From NCBI GenBank assembly GCA_910584065.1, contig CAJTZN010000037.1, positions 1-40,030 of the forward strand: 40,030 nucleotides of DNA, given 5' to 3'. The notes below the pieces were generated by a model that had not been told where the DNA came from, ran no database searches, and saw only the letters and a program-made list of their open reading frames with translations. Source of the stretch: an uncultured Eubacterium sp. Lineage in GTDB: Bacteria > Bacillota > Clostridia > Lachnospirales > Lachnospiraceae. Made by a program: the position numbers and the translations under genes. Below, piece by piece: positions 32,468 through 40,030 of this stretch (its first letter is position 1; each line of letters opens with the position of its first letter).

Positions 32468-33847
32468 ATGATGAAGAAAAAAGAGTGCTATGAAGGGGAG
32501 GTGATCCGCCTTGCTTTCCCGAATAAGGGAATCGTGAAGGTGGATGGGGAGGAAGAGATTGTGCAAGTGAAAAACACATTGCCGGGGCAGCGGATCTCGT
32601 TCCAGCTGACGAAAAATAAACAGAAGAAAAAAGAAGGACGGGTTATGGAGATTTTGGCGCGGTCGGACTTGGAAACAAAAGTTCCGCCGTGCCCTCATTT
32701 TGATGTGTGCGGCGGTTGTTCGTATCAGACGCTGGCATACCAGGTACAGAAGGAACTGAAACGGAGCCAGGTAGAGGCGTTGTTTCGCGACGTCTGCCCG
32801 GATTTCCCGCAGATCGCCTGTGTGGATAGTCCGGCGGTGTGGGAATACCGGAATAAGATGGAATTTTCGTTTGGCGATGAGGTGAAGGGCGGGGCGCTTA
32901 CGCTCGGCCTGCATAAGAGGGGGAGTTTTTATGATATTGTTCCTGTTCGGGATTGCCAGATCGTGAATGGGGATGTGAGGAAAATTTTGTCGGCTACGGT
33001 AGATTATTTTGCGGGGGAAGGTCTGCCCTATTATCATAAGATGAGCCATGAGGGGTATCTGCGCCATCTGCTCGTGCGGAATGCGGCGAAAACGGGGGAG
33101 ATTTTAGTGTGTCTTGTGACGACTTCTCAGAGAGAGGTCGATCTGGGGCCTTATTGTCAGAGGTTATTGGAGAACGATTACGAGGGGAAGATTGCCGGGG
33201 TTTTACATATGGTGAATGACGGGCTCTCGGATGTGGTCAGGGCGGATCGGACGGAGATTTTGTATGGGAATGATTCTTTTTATGAAGAGATTCTGGGTCT
33301 TACGTTTCAGATCACGCCGTTTTCTTTTTTTCAGACAAATTCGCGCGGGGCGGAGGTTTTGTATGAGATCGTGAGGGAGTATGTCGGGGATGTTCGCGGG
33401 AAGGTTGTGTTCGATCTGTACAGCGGGACGGGGACGATCGCGCAGGTGCTGGCGCCGGCAGTGCAGGATGGTAAAGTGATCGGGGTGGAGATCGTGGAGG
33501 AGGCGGTGGAGGCCGCCCGGGTCAATGCGGCGAGGAATGGGCTGGAGAATTGTGAGTTTATCGCCGGGGATGTGTTGAAGGTGATCTATGAGATGGATGA
33601 GAGACCGGATATGATCGTGCTGGATCCGCCGCGGGAGGGGGTGCATCCGAAGGCGCTGCGGAGGATTTTGGAGTATGGGGTGGAGGAGATTGTTTATATT
33701 TCTTGTAAGCCGACGAGCCTGGCGAGGGAGATGGAGGTGTTTTTGGAGTATGGGTATCGGGCGGAGAAGGCGGTTTGCGTGGATCTGTTTCCTTGGACGA
33801 GGGGGGTGGAGACGGTGGTGGTGTTTTCACGTATTAGGATAAAATAA
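32468..33847 (+). CDS. rlmD: 23S rRNA (uracil-5-)-methyltransferase, RlmD/RlmCD type
   Basis: The 459-aa protein has an N-terminal TRAM RNA-binding domain (about residues 1-60). Iron-sulfur ligands follow as Cx5CxxC (CPHFDVCGGC) plus a fourth Cys in VPVRDCQI. The SAM-binding domain has FDLYSGTGTIAQVLA and LDPPREGVHPKAL, and the catalytic Cys is in YISCKPTSLAREM. Such enzymes methylate C5 of uridines in 23S rRNA using SAM. ATG 32453 is also possible, but spacing favours 32468 or 32471. The stop codon lies in the bidirectional terminator shared with the leftward tracrRNA. Confidence 0.92.
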   Translation: MMKKKECYEGEVIRLAFPNKGIVKVDGEEEIVQVKNTLPGQRISFQLTKNKQKKKEGRVMEILARSDLETKVPPCPHFDVCGGCSYQTLAYQVQKELKRSQVEALFRDVCPDFPQIACVDSPAVWEYRNKMEFSFGDEVKGGALTLGLHKRGSFYDIVPVRDCQIVNGDVRKILSATVDYFAGEGLPYYHKMSHEGYLRHLLVRNAAKTGEILVCLVTTSQREVDLGPYCQRLLENDYEGKIAGVLHMVNDGLSDVVRADRTEILYGNDSFYEEILGLTFQITPFSFFQTNSRGAEVLYEIVREYVGDVRGKVVFDLYSGTGTIAQVLAPAVQDGKVIGVEIVEEAVEAARVNAARNGLENCEFIAGDVLKVIYEMDERPDMIVLDPPREGVHPKALRRILEYGVEEIVYISCKPTSLAREMEVFLEYGYRAEKAVCVDLFPWTRGVETVVVFSRIRIK

Positions 33848-33868
33848 AAACCCGCTACTGCGAGTTTT
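33846..33868. terminator. Bidirectional terminator shared by rlmD and tracrRNA
   Basis: ACCCGC (33850-33855) and GCGAGT (33860-33865) pair around TACT, with G-T pairs. T-runs flank both sides: TTTTC on the + strand and TTTTA on the - strand. It would end rlmD transcription and form the 3' hairpin of the tracrRNA. Confidence 0.7.
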
Positions 33869-33901
33869 CATCATTCACACACTGTGATGCCCTAAGGCGG
33901 T

Positions 33902-33930
33902 TTGAATAAATTTTTATTTGAACTTATGAT
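33902..33930 (+). promoter_or_regulatory. Candidate cas9 promoter inside the tracrRNA gene
   Basis: TTGAAT at 33902-33907, a 17-base spacer and TATGAT at 33925-33930. Transcription would start near 33937, on the strand opposite the tracrRNA, leaving a leader of about 83 bases before cas9. Confidence 0.5.
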
Positions 33931-33962
33931 GTAAAATTAAGTATGGTACTTAACTAATATTT

Positions 33963-33991
33963 ATCTTACGCCATGAAACCGATCATGTCAA
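33963..33991 (-). promoter_or_regulatory. Promoter of the tracrRNA
   Basis: Reading leftward: a consensus TTGACA (33991-33986), a 17-base spacer and TAAGAT (33968-33963). The start would be near 33956, at the beginning of the anti-repeat. Confidence 0.7.
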
Positions 33992-34019
33992 GAGAAAATT
34001 ATAAAGGAGAAGGATAAAC

Positions 34020-37000
34020 ATGGGAAACACGAGGAGAAAAGACAAATATTATTTGGGATTAGATATGGGAACCACTTCTGTTGGCTGGGCGGTTACAGAC
34101 GACCGTTACGAAATCATCAAAAGGCACGGAAAAGCTTTGTGGGGAATCCGACTTTTTGAGCAGGCAAATACAGCAGAAGAACGGAGAGCATTTCGGACAG
34201 CCAGAAGAAGAACGGAACGAAGGAAAAACAGAATTTCGCTGCTTCAGCAATTATTTTCGGAAGAGATCGCGGCAAAAGACCCTGGATTCTTTGTGAGAAT
34301 GAAAGAAAGTAAATATGTTCCGGAGGATAAGAGGGATTTGGAGGGGAATATGCCGGAACTTCCATATACATTATTTACCGATCAGGGATTTACTGATGTT
34401 GAATTTCATAAACAGTTTCCAACGATATATCATCTGCGTTATGCACTCATTACTCAGATGGATAAAAAGCCTGATATCCGGCTATTGTATTTGGCCTTGC
34501 ATCATATTTTGAAACACAGGGGACATTTTTTATTTGAGGGAAAAGAAATATCGGAAGGAATGGAATTTTCAGCTGCTGTGGAAGTGTTTCTAGATTGTCT
34601 GGAAGAAAATGGTATTGAGCTCAGTGAATTTCAACAAGAAGGTAATATTTGGAAATTAGAGGAAATTTTAACATCAAGCGATAGCAGCAGAACAGAAAAA
34701 AAGAAACAGCTATGTGCCCTGTTTGCTGGAAAGGATAAGCAAAAAATGGCTCTGGCAGGCTTGATAGCTGGCTGCAAGGTAAAGCTGAGTATTTTGTTTA
34801 ATAACAGAACACTGGACGAGGAAGAGCGGAATGAGATTTCTTTTTCGGACGATAATTATGAAGAATATATTTCTCAAGTAGAAGAAATATTGGGAGATCA
34901 GTTTTTGTTGATCCTTTCGGCAAAAGCGATTTTTGACTGGTCGATTTTAAGTGATATATTGGGAACTTGTTCGTATTTATCAGAGGCAAAGATACAGTCT
35001 TTTGAAAAACATAAACGGGATCTGATTAAGTTGAAAAATTTGTTACGGAAGGATAGAGCATGTTATCGTAAAGTGTTTGGCGAGCCGGGAAAAACGGCAA
35101 ATTATAGCGCTTATGTGGGAATGGTAAAAAAGAACGGAAAAAAACAACCAATAGATAAAAAATGTTCCCGTGAAGATTTTTATAAATTTTTGAAGAAAAC
35201 ATTACAAGACATTCCATGTGCTGAAACAGACAGAAGAGTGAGAGACGAGATGTTGGAGGAAATAGAAAAGGGTACATTGTTTCCGAAACAGATTCTTCGT
35301 GATAATGCTGTCATCCCTTATCAATTGCATGAAAAAGAGTTGAATAAAATATTGGAAAACGCAGGTCGATTTTATCCCTTTTTAGAGAAAATGGACAGGG
35401 ATGGATTTTCAGTATCACAGAAGATCAAAGAAATTTTCCGTTTTCGAATCCCCTATTTTGTCGGTCCGATCAACACTTATCATAAAGAGAAAGGGGGAAA
35501 TAGTTGGGCTGTTCGTATTGGTAATAATACGGATAAAATTTATCCGTGGAATTTTTCTGAAAAAATTGATGAGGAACAGAGTGCTGAAAGATTCATAAAA
35601 CGAATGACAAACAAGTGTACCTATTTACTTGGAGAGGATGTTCTTCCTAAAGAATCGCTGCTCTATGCGAAATTTAATGTGCTGAATGAATTAAACAATC
35701 TGCGGATTGACGGAGAATTAGTATCCGTTGAGATGAAGAAAAAGATATATCATGATGTTTTTAAGCGTCATAAACGGGTGACAGGTAAACGAATAAAGGA
35801 TTATCTCATTCGGGAAGGAATGATCACAAAAGATCAGGAGTTATCTGGATTTGATCAAAATTTTAAGAGTTCATTAAAAGCGTATATGGATATGAAGCAG
35901 ATTACCACGGGTATATCATTAACAGAACAACAGCAGGAAGATATCATTCGGGACATTACTTTGTTTGCAGATTCACCTAAAATGTTAAAGAAGCGGATAA
36001 AACAGAAGTATCCCCAGTTAAGCGAGAAGCAGGTAACGCAGCTCGCGGAGAAGAAATACAGTGGCTGGGGAAGGTTGTCGCGTGCATTTTTAGAAGAAGT
36101 GGAAGCAGTGAATCCAGAAACGGGTGTAGTCATGAATCTTATTACTGCTTTGTGGGAGACAAATGATAACCTGATGCGTCTTTTAAGCAAAAAATATGGT
36201 TATGTGGAGGAAATTGAAAAGCGCAACGCCTGGGGAGATTCAGAAAGTGAAATCTCCTATCAAACAGTACAGGATCTGTATGTATCTCCGGCAGTAAGGC
36301 GCCCTATATGGCAGGCATTGAAGATTGTGAAAGAGATTGAACATATTATGGGATCTGCACCGGAACGCATCTTTGTAGAAATGGCCCGGGAGCCAGGCAA
36401 AAAGGGAGAAAGAAAGATATCACGTAAATCTAGGTTGCAGGAATTATATCGTTTTTGCAAAAAGGAGGCATCAGAATTATACGATAGTTTGTCACAAAAG
36501 GATGAAAATGAATTGCGGAGTGATAAATTGTATTTATATTATACGCAAATGGGGCGTTGTATGTATTCCAATGAGGTTATTGATTTGGAAGAACTTTTTA
36601 CAAACCGTTATGATATAGATCACATTTATCCGGCTTCTAAAGTAATGGATGATAGTTTAGATAACCGTGTGCTCGTCAAGAGCGAACGAAATCGGAGTAA
36701 ATCGGACACATTTCCGGTTCCAGGGAGCTATGTCAAGCAGGCGGGGGATTTGTGGAGAACTCTGTTAAAAAAGGGATTGATCAGCAAAGAAAAATATCAT
36801 CGGTTGACAAGGCGGGATTCTTTCAGTACAGATGAGCTGGCGGGATTTATCGCCAGACAATTGGTGGAAACGAGACAGAGCACGAAGGCAGTGACACAGA
36901 TTTTGAATAAGGCGTACCCGAAAACAGAAATTGTTTATGCAAAAGCAAAAGCGGTCAGTGATTTCCGGCAGCAATTTGATCTGATCAAGGTGCGTGATCT

Positions 37001-38087
37001 GAATGATCATCATCATGCAAAGGATGCTTACTTGAATATCGTGGTAGGTAATACATATTACGTGAAATTTACAAAAGATGCTTCCTGGTTTGTGAAAAAT
37101 AATCCGGGAAGAACTTATAATCTAAAGAAAATGTTTGAGAACGATATCAAAAGAAAGGATGAGACTGCCTGGACATCAGGGGAAAAGGGAACCATTCACA
37201 CAGTAAAAAAATGGATGAGGAAAAATAATATCCTGTTTACAAGAAAAGCGTATGAGGTGAAAGGAGGTTTATTTGATCAGCAATTAGTAAAGAAAGGAAA
37301 GGGACAGGTCCCTGTGAAAGGTAAGGCCGAGGATACCAGGTTGGCATCAATTGAAAAATATGGAGGGTATAATAAGGCGAGCGGGGCATATTTTATTTTG
37401 GTGCAATCTGACGATAAAAAAGGAAATCCGATGATCAGTTTTAAGTTTGTGCCGGTTTACTTGGCACAAAAATTGGAGGGGTCTCAGGAAAATATGCTGC
37501 AATACTGCAGGGAGGAACTTGGATTGATCAACCCAAGAGTATTACTGCCAAAAATCAAGATGGGCGCATTGATTGAAGTGGATGGATTTCGGATGCATCT
37601 GTCTGGCCGGACTGATAATCGGTTGCTTTTCAAAGGAGCAAATCAGCTCATTGTATCTGAAAATATACAAAAAACGATAAAAAAAGTTGGTAAGGTTTGT
37701 GCTGATTATGCAATAAATAAGAATGTACAAGTATCCGATAAGATGGGGTTGAATGAGGAAGAACTTAAAAGGGTATACGACACTTTTCATGATAAGTTGA
37801 AAAACACCATTTATGGAAATCAATTGTCAGCTCAAATTGATGCGTTGGAAAATGGGAAAGAAAAATTTGTACATTTATCCAAAGTTCAACAGTGTCTTGT
37901 ATTAAATGAAATATTGCATTTATTTCAATGTCGGAGCGTTTTGTCTGATTTTACACTGATTGGAGGATCTAAACGTGCAGGAACAATACGTTTAAACAGT
38001 AACATTAGCAAACTTGAACATGTTTTTCTGATCAATCAGTCCATTACAGGTTTTTATGAACAGGTTATTGACCTGAAAGAGTTATGA
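34020..38087 (+). CDS. cas9: CRISPR-associated endonuclease Cas9 (type II-A)
   Basis: Cas9 is the RNA-guided effector that cuts both strands of invading DNA. The 1355-aa protein is complete. RuvC-I is YLGLDMGTTSVGWAV (Asp15), the Arg-rich bridge helix is FRTARRRTERRKNRISLLQ, and RuvC-II is RIFVEMAR (Glu787). HNH is YDIDHIYPASKVMDD with His868 and Asn891, and RuvC-III is LNDHHHAKDAYLN (His999, Asp1002). All catalytic residues are present. Length and the presence of csn2 give subtype II-A. AAGGAG precedes the ATG. The stop overlaps cas1 by 4 bases. Codon use is visibly richer in A and T than in rlmD, as in acquired loci. PAM preference cannot be read from sequence. Confidence 0.98.
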   Translation: MGNTRRKDKYYLGLDMGTTSVGWAVTDDRYEIIKRHGKALWGIRLFEQANTAEERRAFRTARRRTERRKNRISLLQQLFSEEIAAKDPGFFVRMKESKYVPEDKRDLEGNMPELPYTLFTDQGFTDVEFHKQFPTIYHLRYALITQMDKKPDIRLLYLALHHILKHRGHFLFEGKEISEGMEFSAAVEVFLDCLEENGIELSEFQQEGNIWKLEEILTSSDSSRTEKKKQLCALFAGKDKQKMALAGLIAGCKVKLSILFNNRTLDEEERNEISFSDDNYEEYISQVEEILGDQFLLILSAKAIFDWSILSDILGTCSYLSEAKIQSFEKHKRDLIKLKNLLRKDRACYRKVFGEPGKTANYSAYVGMVKKNGKKQPIDKKCSREDFYKFLKKTLQDIPCAETDRRVRDEMLEEIEKGTLFPKQILRDNAVIPYQLHEKELNKILENAGRFYPFLEKMDRDGFSVSQKIKEIFRFRIPYFVGPINTYHKEKGGNSWAVRIGNNTDKIYPWNFSEKIDEEQSAERFIKRMTNKCTYLLGEDVLPKESLLYAKFNVLNELNNLRIDGELVSVEMKKKIYHDVFKRHKRVTGKRIKDYLIREGMITKDQELSGFDQNFKSSLKAYMDMKQITTGISLTEQQQEDIIRDITLFADSPKMLKKRIKQKYPQLSEKQVTQLAEKKYSGWGRLSRAFLEEVEAVNPETGVVMNLITALWETNDNLMRLLSKKYGYVEEIEKRNAWGDSESEISYQTVQDLYVSPAVRRPIWQALKIVKEIEHIMGSAPERIFVEMAREPGKKGERKISRKSRLQELYRFCKKEASELYDSLSQKDENELRSDKLYLYYTQMGRCMYSNEVIDLEELFTNRYDIDHIYPASKVMDDSLDNRVLVKSERNRSKSDTFPVPGSYVKQAGDLWRTLLKKGLISKEKYHRLTRRDSFSTDELAGFIARQLVETRQSTKAVTQILNKAYPKTEIVYAKAKAVSDFRQQFDLIKVRDLNDHHHAKDAYLNIVVGNTYYVKFTKDASWFVKNNPGRTYNLKKMFENDIKRKDETAWTSGEKGTIHTVKKWMRKNNILFTRKAYEVKGGLFDQQLVKKGKGQVPVKGKAEDTRLASIEKYGGYNKASGAYFILVQSDDKKGNPMISFKFVPVYLAQKLEGSQENMLQYCREELGLINPRVLLPKIKMGALIEVDGFRMHLSGRTDNRLLFKGANQLIVSENIQKTIKKVGKVCADYAINKNVQVSDKMGLNEEELKRVYDTFHDKLKNTIYGNQLSAQIDALENGKEKFVHLSKVQQCLVLNEILHLFQCRSVLSDFTLIGGSKRAGTIRLNSNISKLEHVFLINQSITGFYEQVIDLKEL

Positions 38088-38965
38088 GTTGGCGGGTAGT
38101 TGTGATTCATAATACGGCAAAACTGGATCTTAAATTAAATTACCTGGTGATTCGGAGAGAGATGAAAACCATCAAGATTCATATTTCTGAGATAGCTGTA
38201 TTATTGGTGGAATCAACATCTGTGTCATTAACGGCGGCATTGCTGGCAGAACTGACCAGACAAAAAGTTAAGGTGATTTTTTGTGATGCACAGAGGAATC
38301 CTTCTTCGGAGTTGATCTCTTATTATGGATCGCATGATACCAGCAGCAAGATACGAATGCAGATTCAATGGCAACCATCTTTAAAAGAGGCTGTATGGAC
38401 AGAAATTGTGCGCGAAAAGATTGGACAACAAATGAATTTTCTAAGAGAAAGGGGGAAGGAAAAGGAAGCAGCGTTATTGTCAGAATATATGCAGGAAATA
38501 CAACGATATGATGAAACAAACCGTGAGGGTCATGCTGCTAAGGTGTATTTTAACGCGCTATTTGGAAAAGAATTTTCACGGAGCCAGGACAATGTGATCA
38601 ATGCGGCCCTGAATTATGGTTACACTATAATTTTATCGGCATTTAATCGTGAGATTACCGCTAATGGTTATCTGACACAATTAGGTTTGTTTCATGATAA
38701 TATGTTTAATCCTTTTAATTTGGCATCGGATTTGATGGAGCCGTTTCGTGTACTGGTGGATCGTACCGTTTGTTCTATGCAATTCATAGAATTTGAGCAT
38801 GAACAGAAAATGAAGCTGGTCGATATTCTCAATCAGGAAGTTATTATGGAAGGGAAACATTATATCGTAAACAATGCGATCAAGCGTTATGTGAAAAGTG
38901 TTTTTAATGCTTTGAATGATTCAGACATTTCTTTGCTTTCTTTTTACTCGGAGTATGAGTTATAG
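38084..38965 (+). CDS. cas1: CRISPR adaptation integrase Cas1
   Basis: Cas1, with Cas2, inserts new spacers into the CRISPR array. The 293-aa protein has the type II layout. The N-terminal beta domain contains IHISEIAVLLVESTSVSLT. The helical catalytic domain has Glu148 in NREGHAAKVYFNALFG, His204 in GLFHDN, and NPFNLASDLMEPFRVLVD with the acidic residues Asp216 and Glu219. It overlaps cas9 by 4 bases and cas2 by 11, so the cas genes form one translationally coupled operon. Confidence 0.97.
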   Translation: MSWRVVVIHNTAKLDLKLNYLVIRREMKTIKIHISEIAVLLVESTSVSLTAALLAELTRQKVKVIFCDAQRNPSSELISYYGSHDTSSKIRMQIQWQPSLKEAVWTEIVREKIGQQMNFLRERGKEKEAALLSEYMQEIQRYDETNREGHAAKVYFNALFGKEFSRSQDNVINAALNYGYTIILSAFNREITANGYLTQLGLFHDNMFNPFNLASDLMEPFRVLVDRTVCSMQFIEFEHEQKMKLVDILNQEVIMEGKHYIVNNAIKRYVKSVFNALNDSDISLLSFYSEYEL

Positions 38966-39275
38966 ATTTATGAGAGTAATAGTTTTTTTTGATCTGCCGG
39001 TCACCACAACAACTCATAAGCGGGAATATGTGAGATTTCGTAAATTCCTGCTTAAGAGTGGGTTTGTTATGCAGCAGGAATCGGTTTACAGTAAGTTGGC
39101 GCTAAACACGACGGTGGCGCAGAGAATTGCGGAAAATGTAAGGAAAAACAAACCAAAGGAAGGATTGGTGCAGATGCTGACGATTACGGAGAAACAGTAT
39201 AGCAAAATGGAAATTATAGTGGGAGAGGTTGAAGGTGAAGTGCTACAGTCAGATGAGAGGATGGTTATAATATGA
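38955..39275 (+). CDS. cas2: CRISPR adaptation protein Cas2
   Basis: The 106-aa protein is the structural partner of Cas1 in spacer capture. The start MSYRFMRVIVFFDLPV matches type II-A Cas2 proteins (MSYRYMR in streptococci), so ATG 38955 is chosen although it overlaps cas1 by 11 bases. The frame is open further upstream. The ferredoxin-like fold is shown by the first strand with Asp in FFDLP, YVRFRKFLLKSGFVMQQESVYSKL, and ERMVII at the end. It overlaps csn2 by 4 bases. Confidence 0.96.
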   Translation: MSYRFMRVIVFFDLPVTTTTHKREYVRFRKFLLKSGFVMQQESVYSKLALNTTVAQRIAENVRKNKPKEGLVQMLTITEKQYSKMEIIVGEVEGEVLQSDERMVII

Positions 39276-39943
39276 AATTGGTTCATCCGGATTTGCAATT
39301 TCAAATAATGTTTCATGATGGTATAATTCCAGTTGTAATAGTAGAATCCCCTGTCCGGTTGCGAATGATGCTAAAAGAATTGTTATCACAACAACAAGGA
39401 AATGAAGGTAAATGGATTCTTTGCGGGGAAGATCAGGAGTTTGCTATAAATAAATCGGTGGAAATCATTTTAAATCCCCTGCAACTGGAAGAAAATCAAA
39501 AACGTATCATGAATGCGTTCCTGCAGTCTTTAGGGAAAACGGCAACCAATGAAACTTATTGGAAAAAGGGGCAGGAATTAAATGATATGATACAGGCTTT
39601 TTTTGCGCAATTGGAGATGGAATATCCCTTTGAGTATCACATTAAAACAGAGATTGATTTTCCGGCACTGGCAAAGACTATGGGAATCCGAATAGAGAGC
39701 GAGTATGAAAGTGATTTGGAAAGACTTTTACAGTTTTATATCTTGTCGGAGAATATGTTACATACCAAAGTGTTTGTTTCCTTTCATTTGCACGAGTATT
39801 TTAACGATAAAGAAATTACAAAGTTTTATCAGGAAGTGTTGTATAGAAAATGGAATGTTTTATTAGTAGAGTCATCGGTTAGAAAGCGAATTTCAAATGA
39901 AAAGTTTTATATTATTGACGAAGATAATTGCGAAATATATTGA
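39272..39943 (+). CDS. csn2: Type II-A adaptation protein Csn2
   Basis: Csn2 forms a ring around double-stranded DNA ends and is needed for spacer uptake with Cas1, Cas2 and Cas9. The 223-aa protein has the expected length and order of segments: MKLVHPDLQFQIMF, EFAINKSVEIILNPLQLEENQKRI, LEMEYPFEYHIKTEIDFPALAK and a C-terminal ENMLHTKVFVSFHLHEYF with WNVLLVES. It has no nuclease motif, as expected. As the last cas gene it defines subtype II-A and is followed by a terminator-like hairpin. Confidence 0.95.
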   Translation: MKLVHPDLQFQIMFHDGIIPVVIVESPVRLRMMLKELLSQQQGNEGKWILCGEDQEFAINKSVEIILNPLQLEENQKRIMNAFLQSLGKTATNETYWKKGQELNDMIQAFFAQLEMEYPFEYHIKTEIDFPALAKTMGIRIESEYESDLERLLQFYILSENMLHTKVFVSFHLHEYFNDKEITKFYQEVLYRKWNVLLVESSVRKRISNEKFYIIDEDNCEIY

Positions 39944-39958
39944 AATAAGATAATGAGA

Positions 39959-39993
39959 AGATGTCAGGGTCAAACCCCCAAACATCTGTTTTT
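39959..39993 (+). terminator. Intrinsic terminator after csn2
   Basis: AGATGT (39959-39964) pairs with ACATCT (39982-39987), with GGGT and ACCC pairing inside, followed by GTTTTT. It would separate cas transcription from a downstream array. The last bases of the window (to 40030) hold no CRISPR repeat; GGTCAAACC occurs twice (39968-39976 and 40014-40022). Confidence 0.65.
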
Positions 39994-40030
39994 GGATATA
40001 TTCTCGCCTCATAGGTCAAACCAGCCTTCA

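Larger units (their letters stand above)
33846..33956 (-). ncRNA. Candidate tracrRNA
   Basis: The transcript would be about 110 nt. Reading leftward it holds GUUAAGUACCAUACUUAAUU, then UUACAUCAUAAGUUCAAAU. The latter parallels the anti-repeat of Streptococcus pyogenes tracrRNA (CAUAGCAAGUUAAAAU), including the AAG bulge. Next come a nexus-like AAUAAA-AA-UUUAUU hairpin, CCGCCUUAGGGC, an AUCACA...UGUGAAUGAU hairpin and the terminator. This predicts a CRISPR repeat beginning GTTTGA, containing ATGATGTAAAATTAAG and ending near TATGGTACTTAAAC. The array is not in the window, so the pairing cannot be checked here. Confidence 0.75.

Noticed and set aside
32162..33067. 301-codon frame on the - strand opposite the tautomerase and rlmD genes
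   Set aside because: It overlaps two clearly real genes and shows no domain or ribosome binding site.
39944..40030. Start of a CRISPR array after csn2
   Set aside because: No repeat unit or match to the predicted repeat is visible. GGTCAAACC occurring twice is too short to count.

Overview
The window looks like a chromosomal segment of a Gram-positive anaerobe of the Clostridia, most likely the family Lachnospiraceae. This is inferred from gene content, not from a marker gene. The signs are strong AGGAGG-type ribosome binding sites, sortase-free surface proteins with BIG2-like, BspA-type leucine-rich and DUF4430-like domains, a fused ECF transporter ATPase, a DUF1836 protein, ylqH next to rnhB, and a type II-A CRISPR-Cas locus. 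No rRNA or tRNA gene was seen.

Layout. (1) 1-10037: the 3' part of a type IV pilus-like operon on the + strand. It holds a PilM-PilN fusion (5' end outside the window), a PilO-like protein, a PilV-like prepilin, a large PilX-like protein, two further prepilins and a 1016-aa membrane-anchored protein of unknown function, closed by an intrinsic terminator. (2) 10134-11376: a structured 149-bp repeat element, then rnhB and a free FlhB C-terminal-like protein (ylqH type). (3) 11363-15488: a strong promoter, a short terminator-bearing leader that is not a TPP riboswitch, thiS-thiG-thiH and a divergent thiE/tenI gene, then metA with its own promoter. (4) 15515-19445: a sirtuin on the - strand, a BIG2/leucine-rich-repeat surface protein, an orphan NMT1/ThiY-like lipoprotein and an unknown 204-aa protein. 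(5) 19503-27109: a divergent corrinoid-acquisition locus. A cobalamin riboswitch controls a leftward pair of exported proteins (DUF4430-like and beta-propeller). A separate rightward promoter drives a DUF4430-like anchored protein and a complete ECF transporter (T, fused A-A', S). (6) 27137-33847: a DegV-family protein, a small acidic membrane protein, pcrA, a DUF1836 regulator, a second copy of the 149-bp element ahead of a MIF-type tautomerase, and an rlmD-like rRNA methyltransferase. (7) 33845-40030: a type II-A CRISPR-Cas locus with a leftward tracrRNA, then cas9, cas1, cas2 and csn2. The array is not in the window.

Most unusual points. Two nearly identical 149-bp intergenic elements (2 mismatches) lie 21.8 kb apart. 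Each ends exactly at the ribosome binding site and start codon of an unrelated gene. Each can form three hairpins, and a 9-nt loop is perfectly complementary to the bases just before the ribosome binding site, which would make a pseudoknot. This is the best candidate here for an undescribed mobile riboregulator. The thi operon leader, the tracrRNA/cas9 promoter arrangement, the B12-capture proteins and a MetA with Asp at its acyl-donor specificity position also deserve attention. All structures and similarities were judged by eye; no search or folding program was run.
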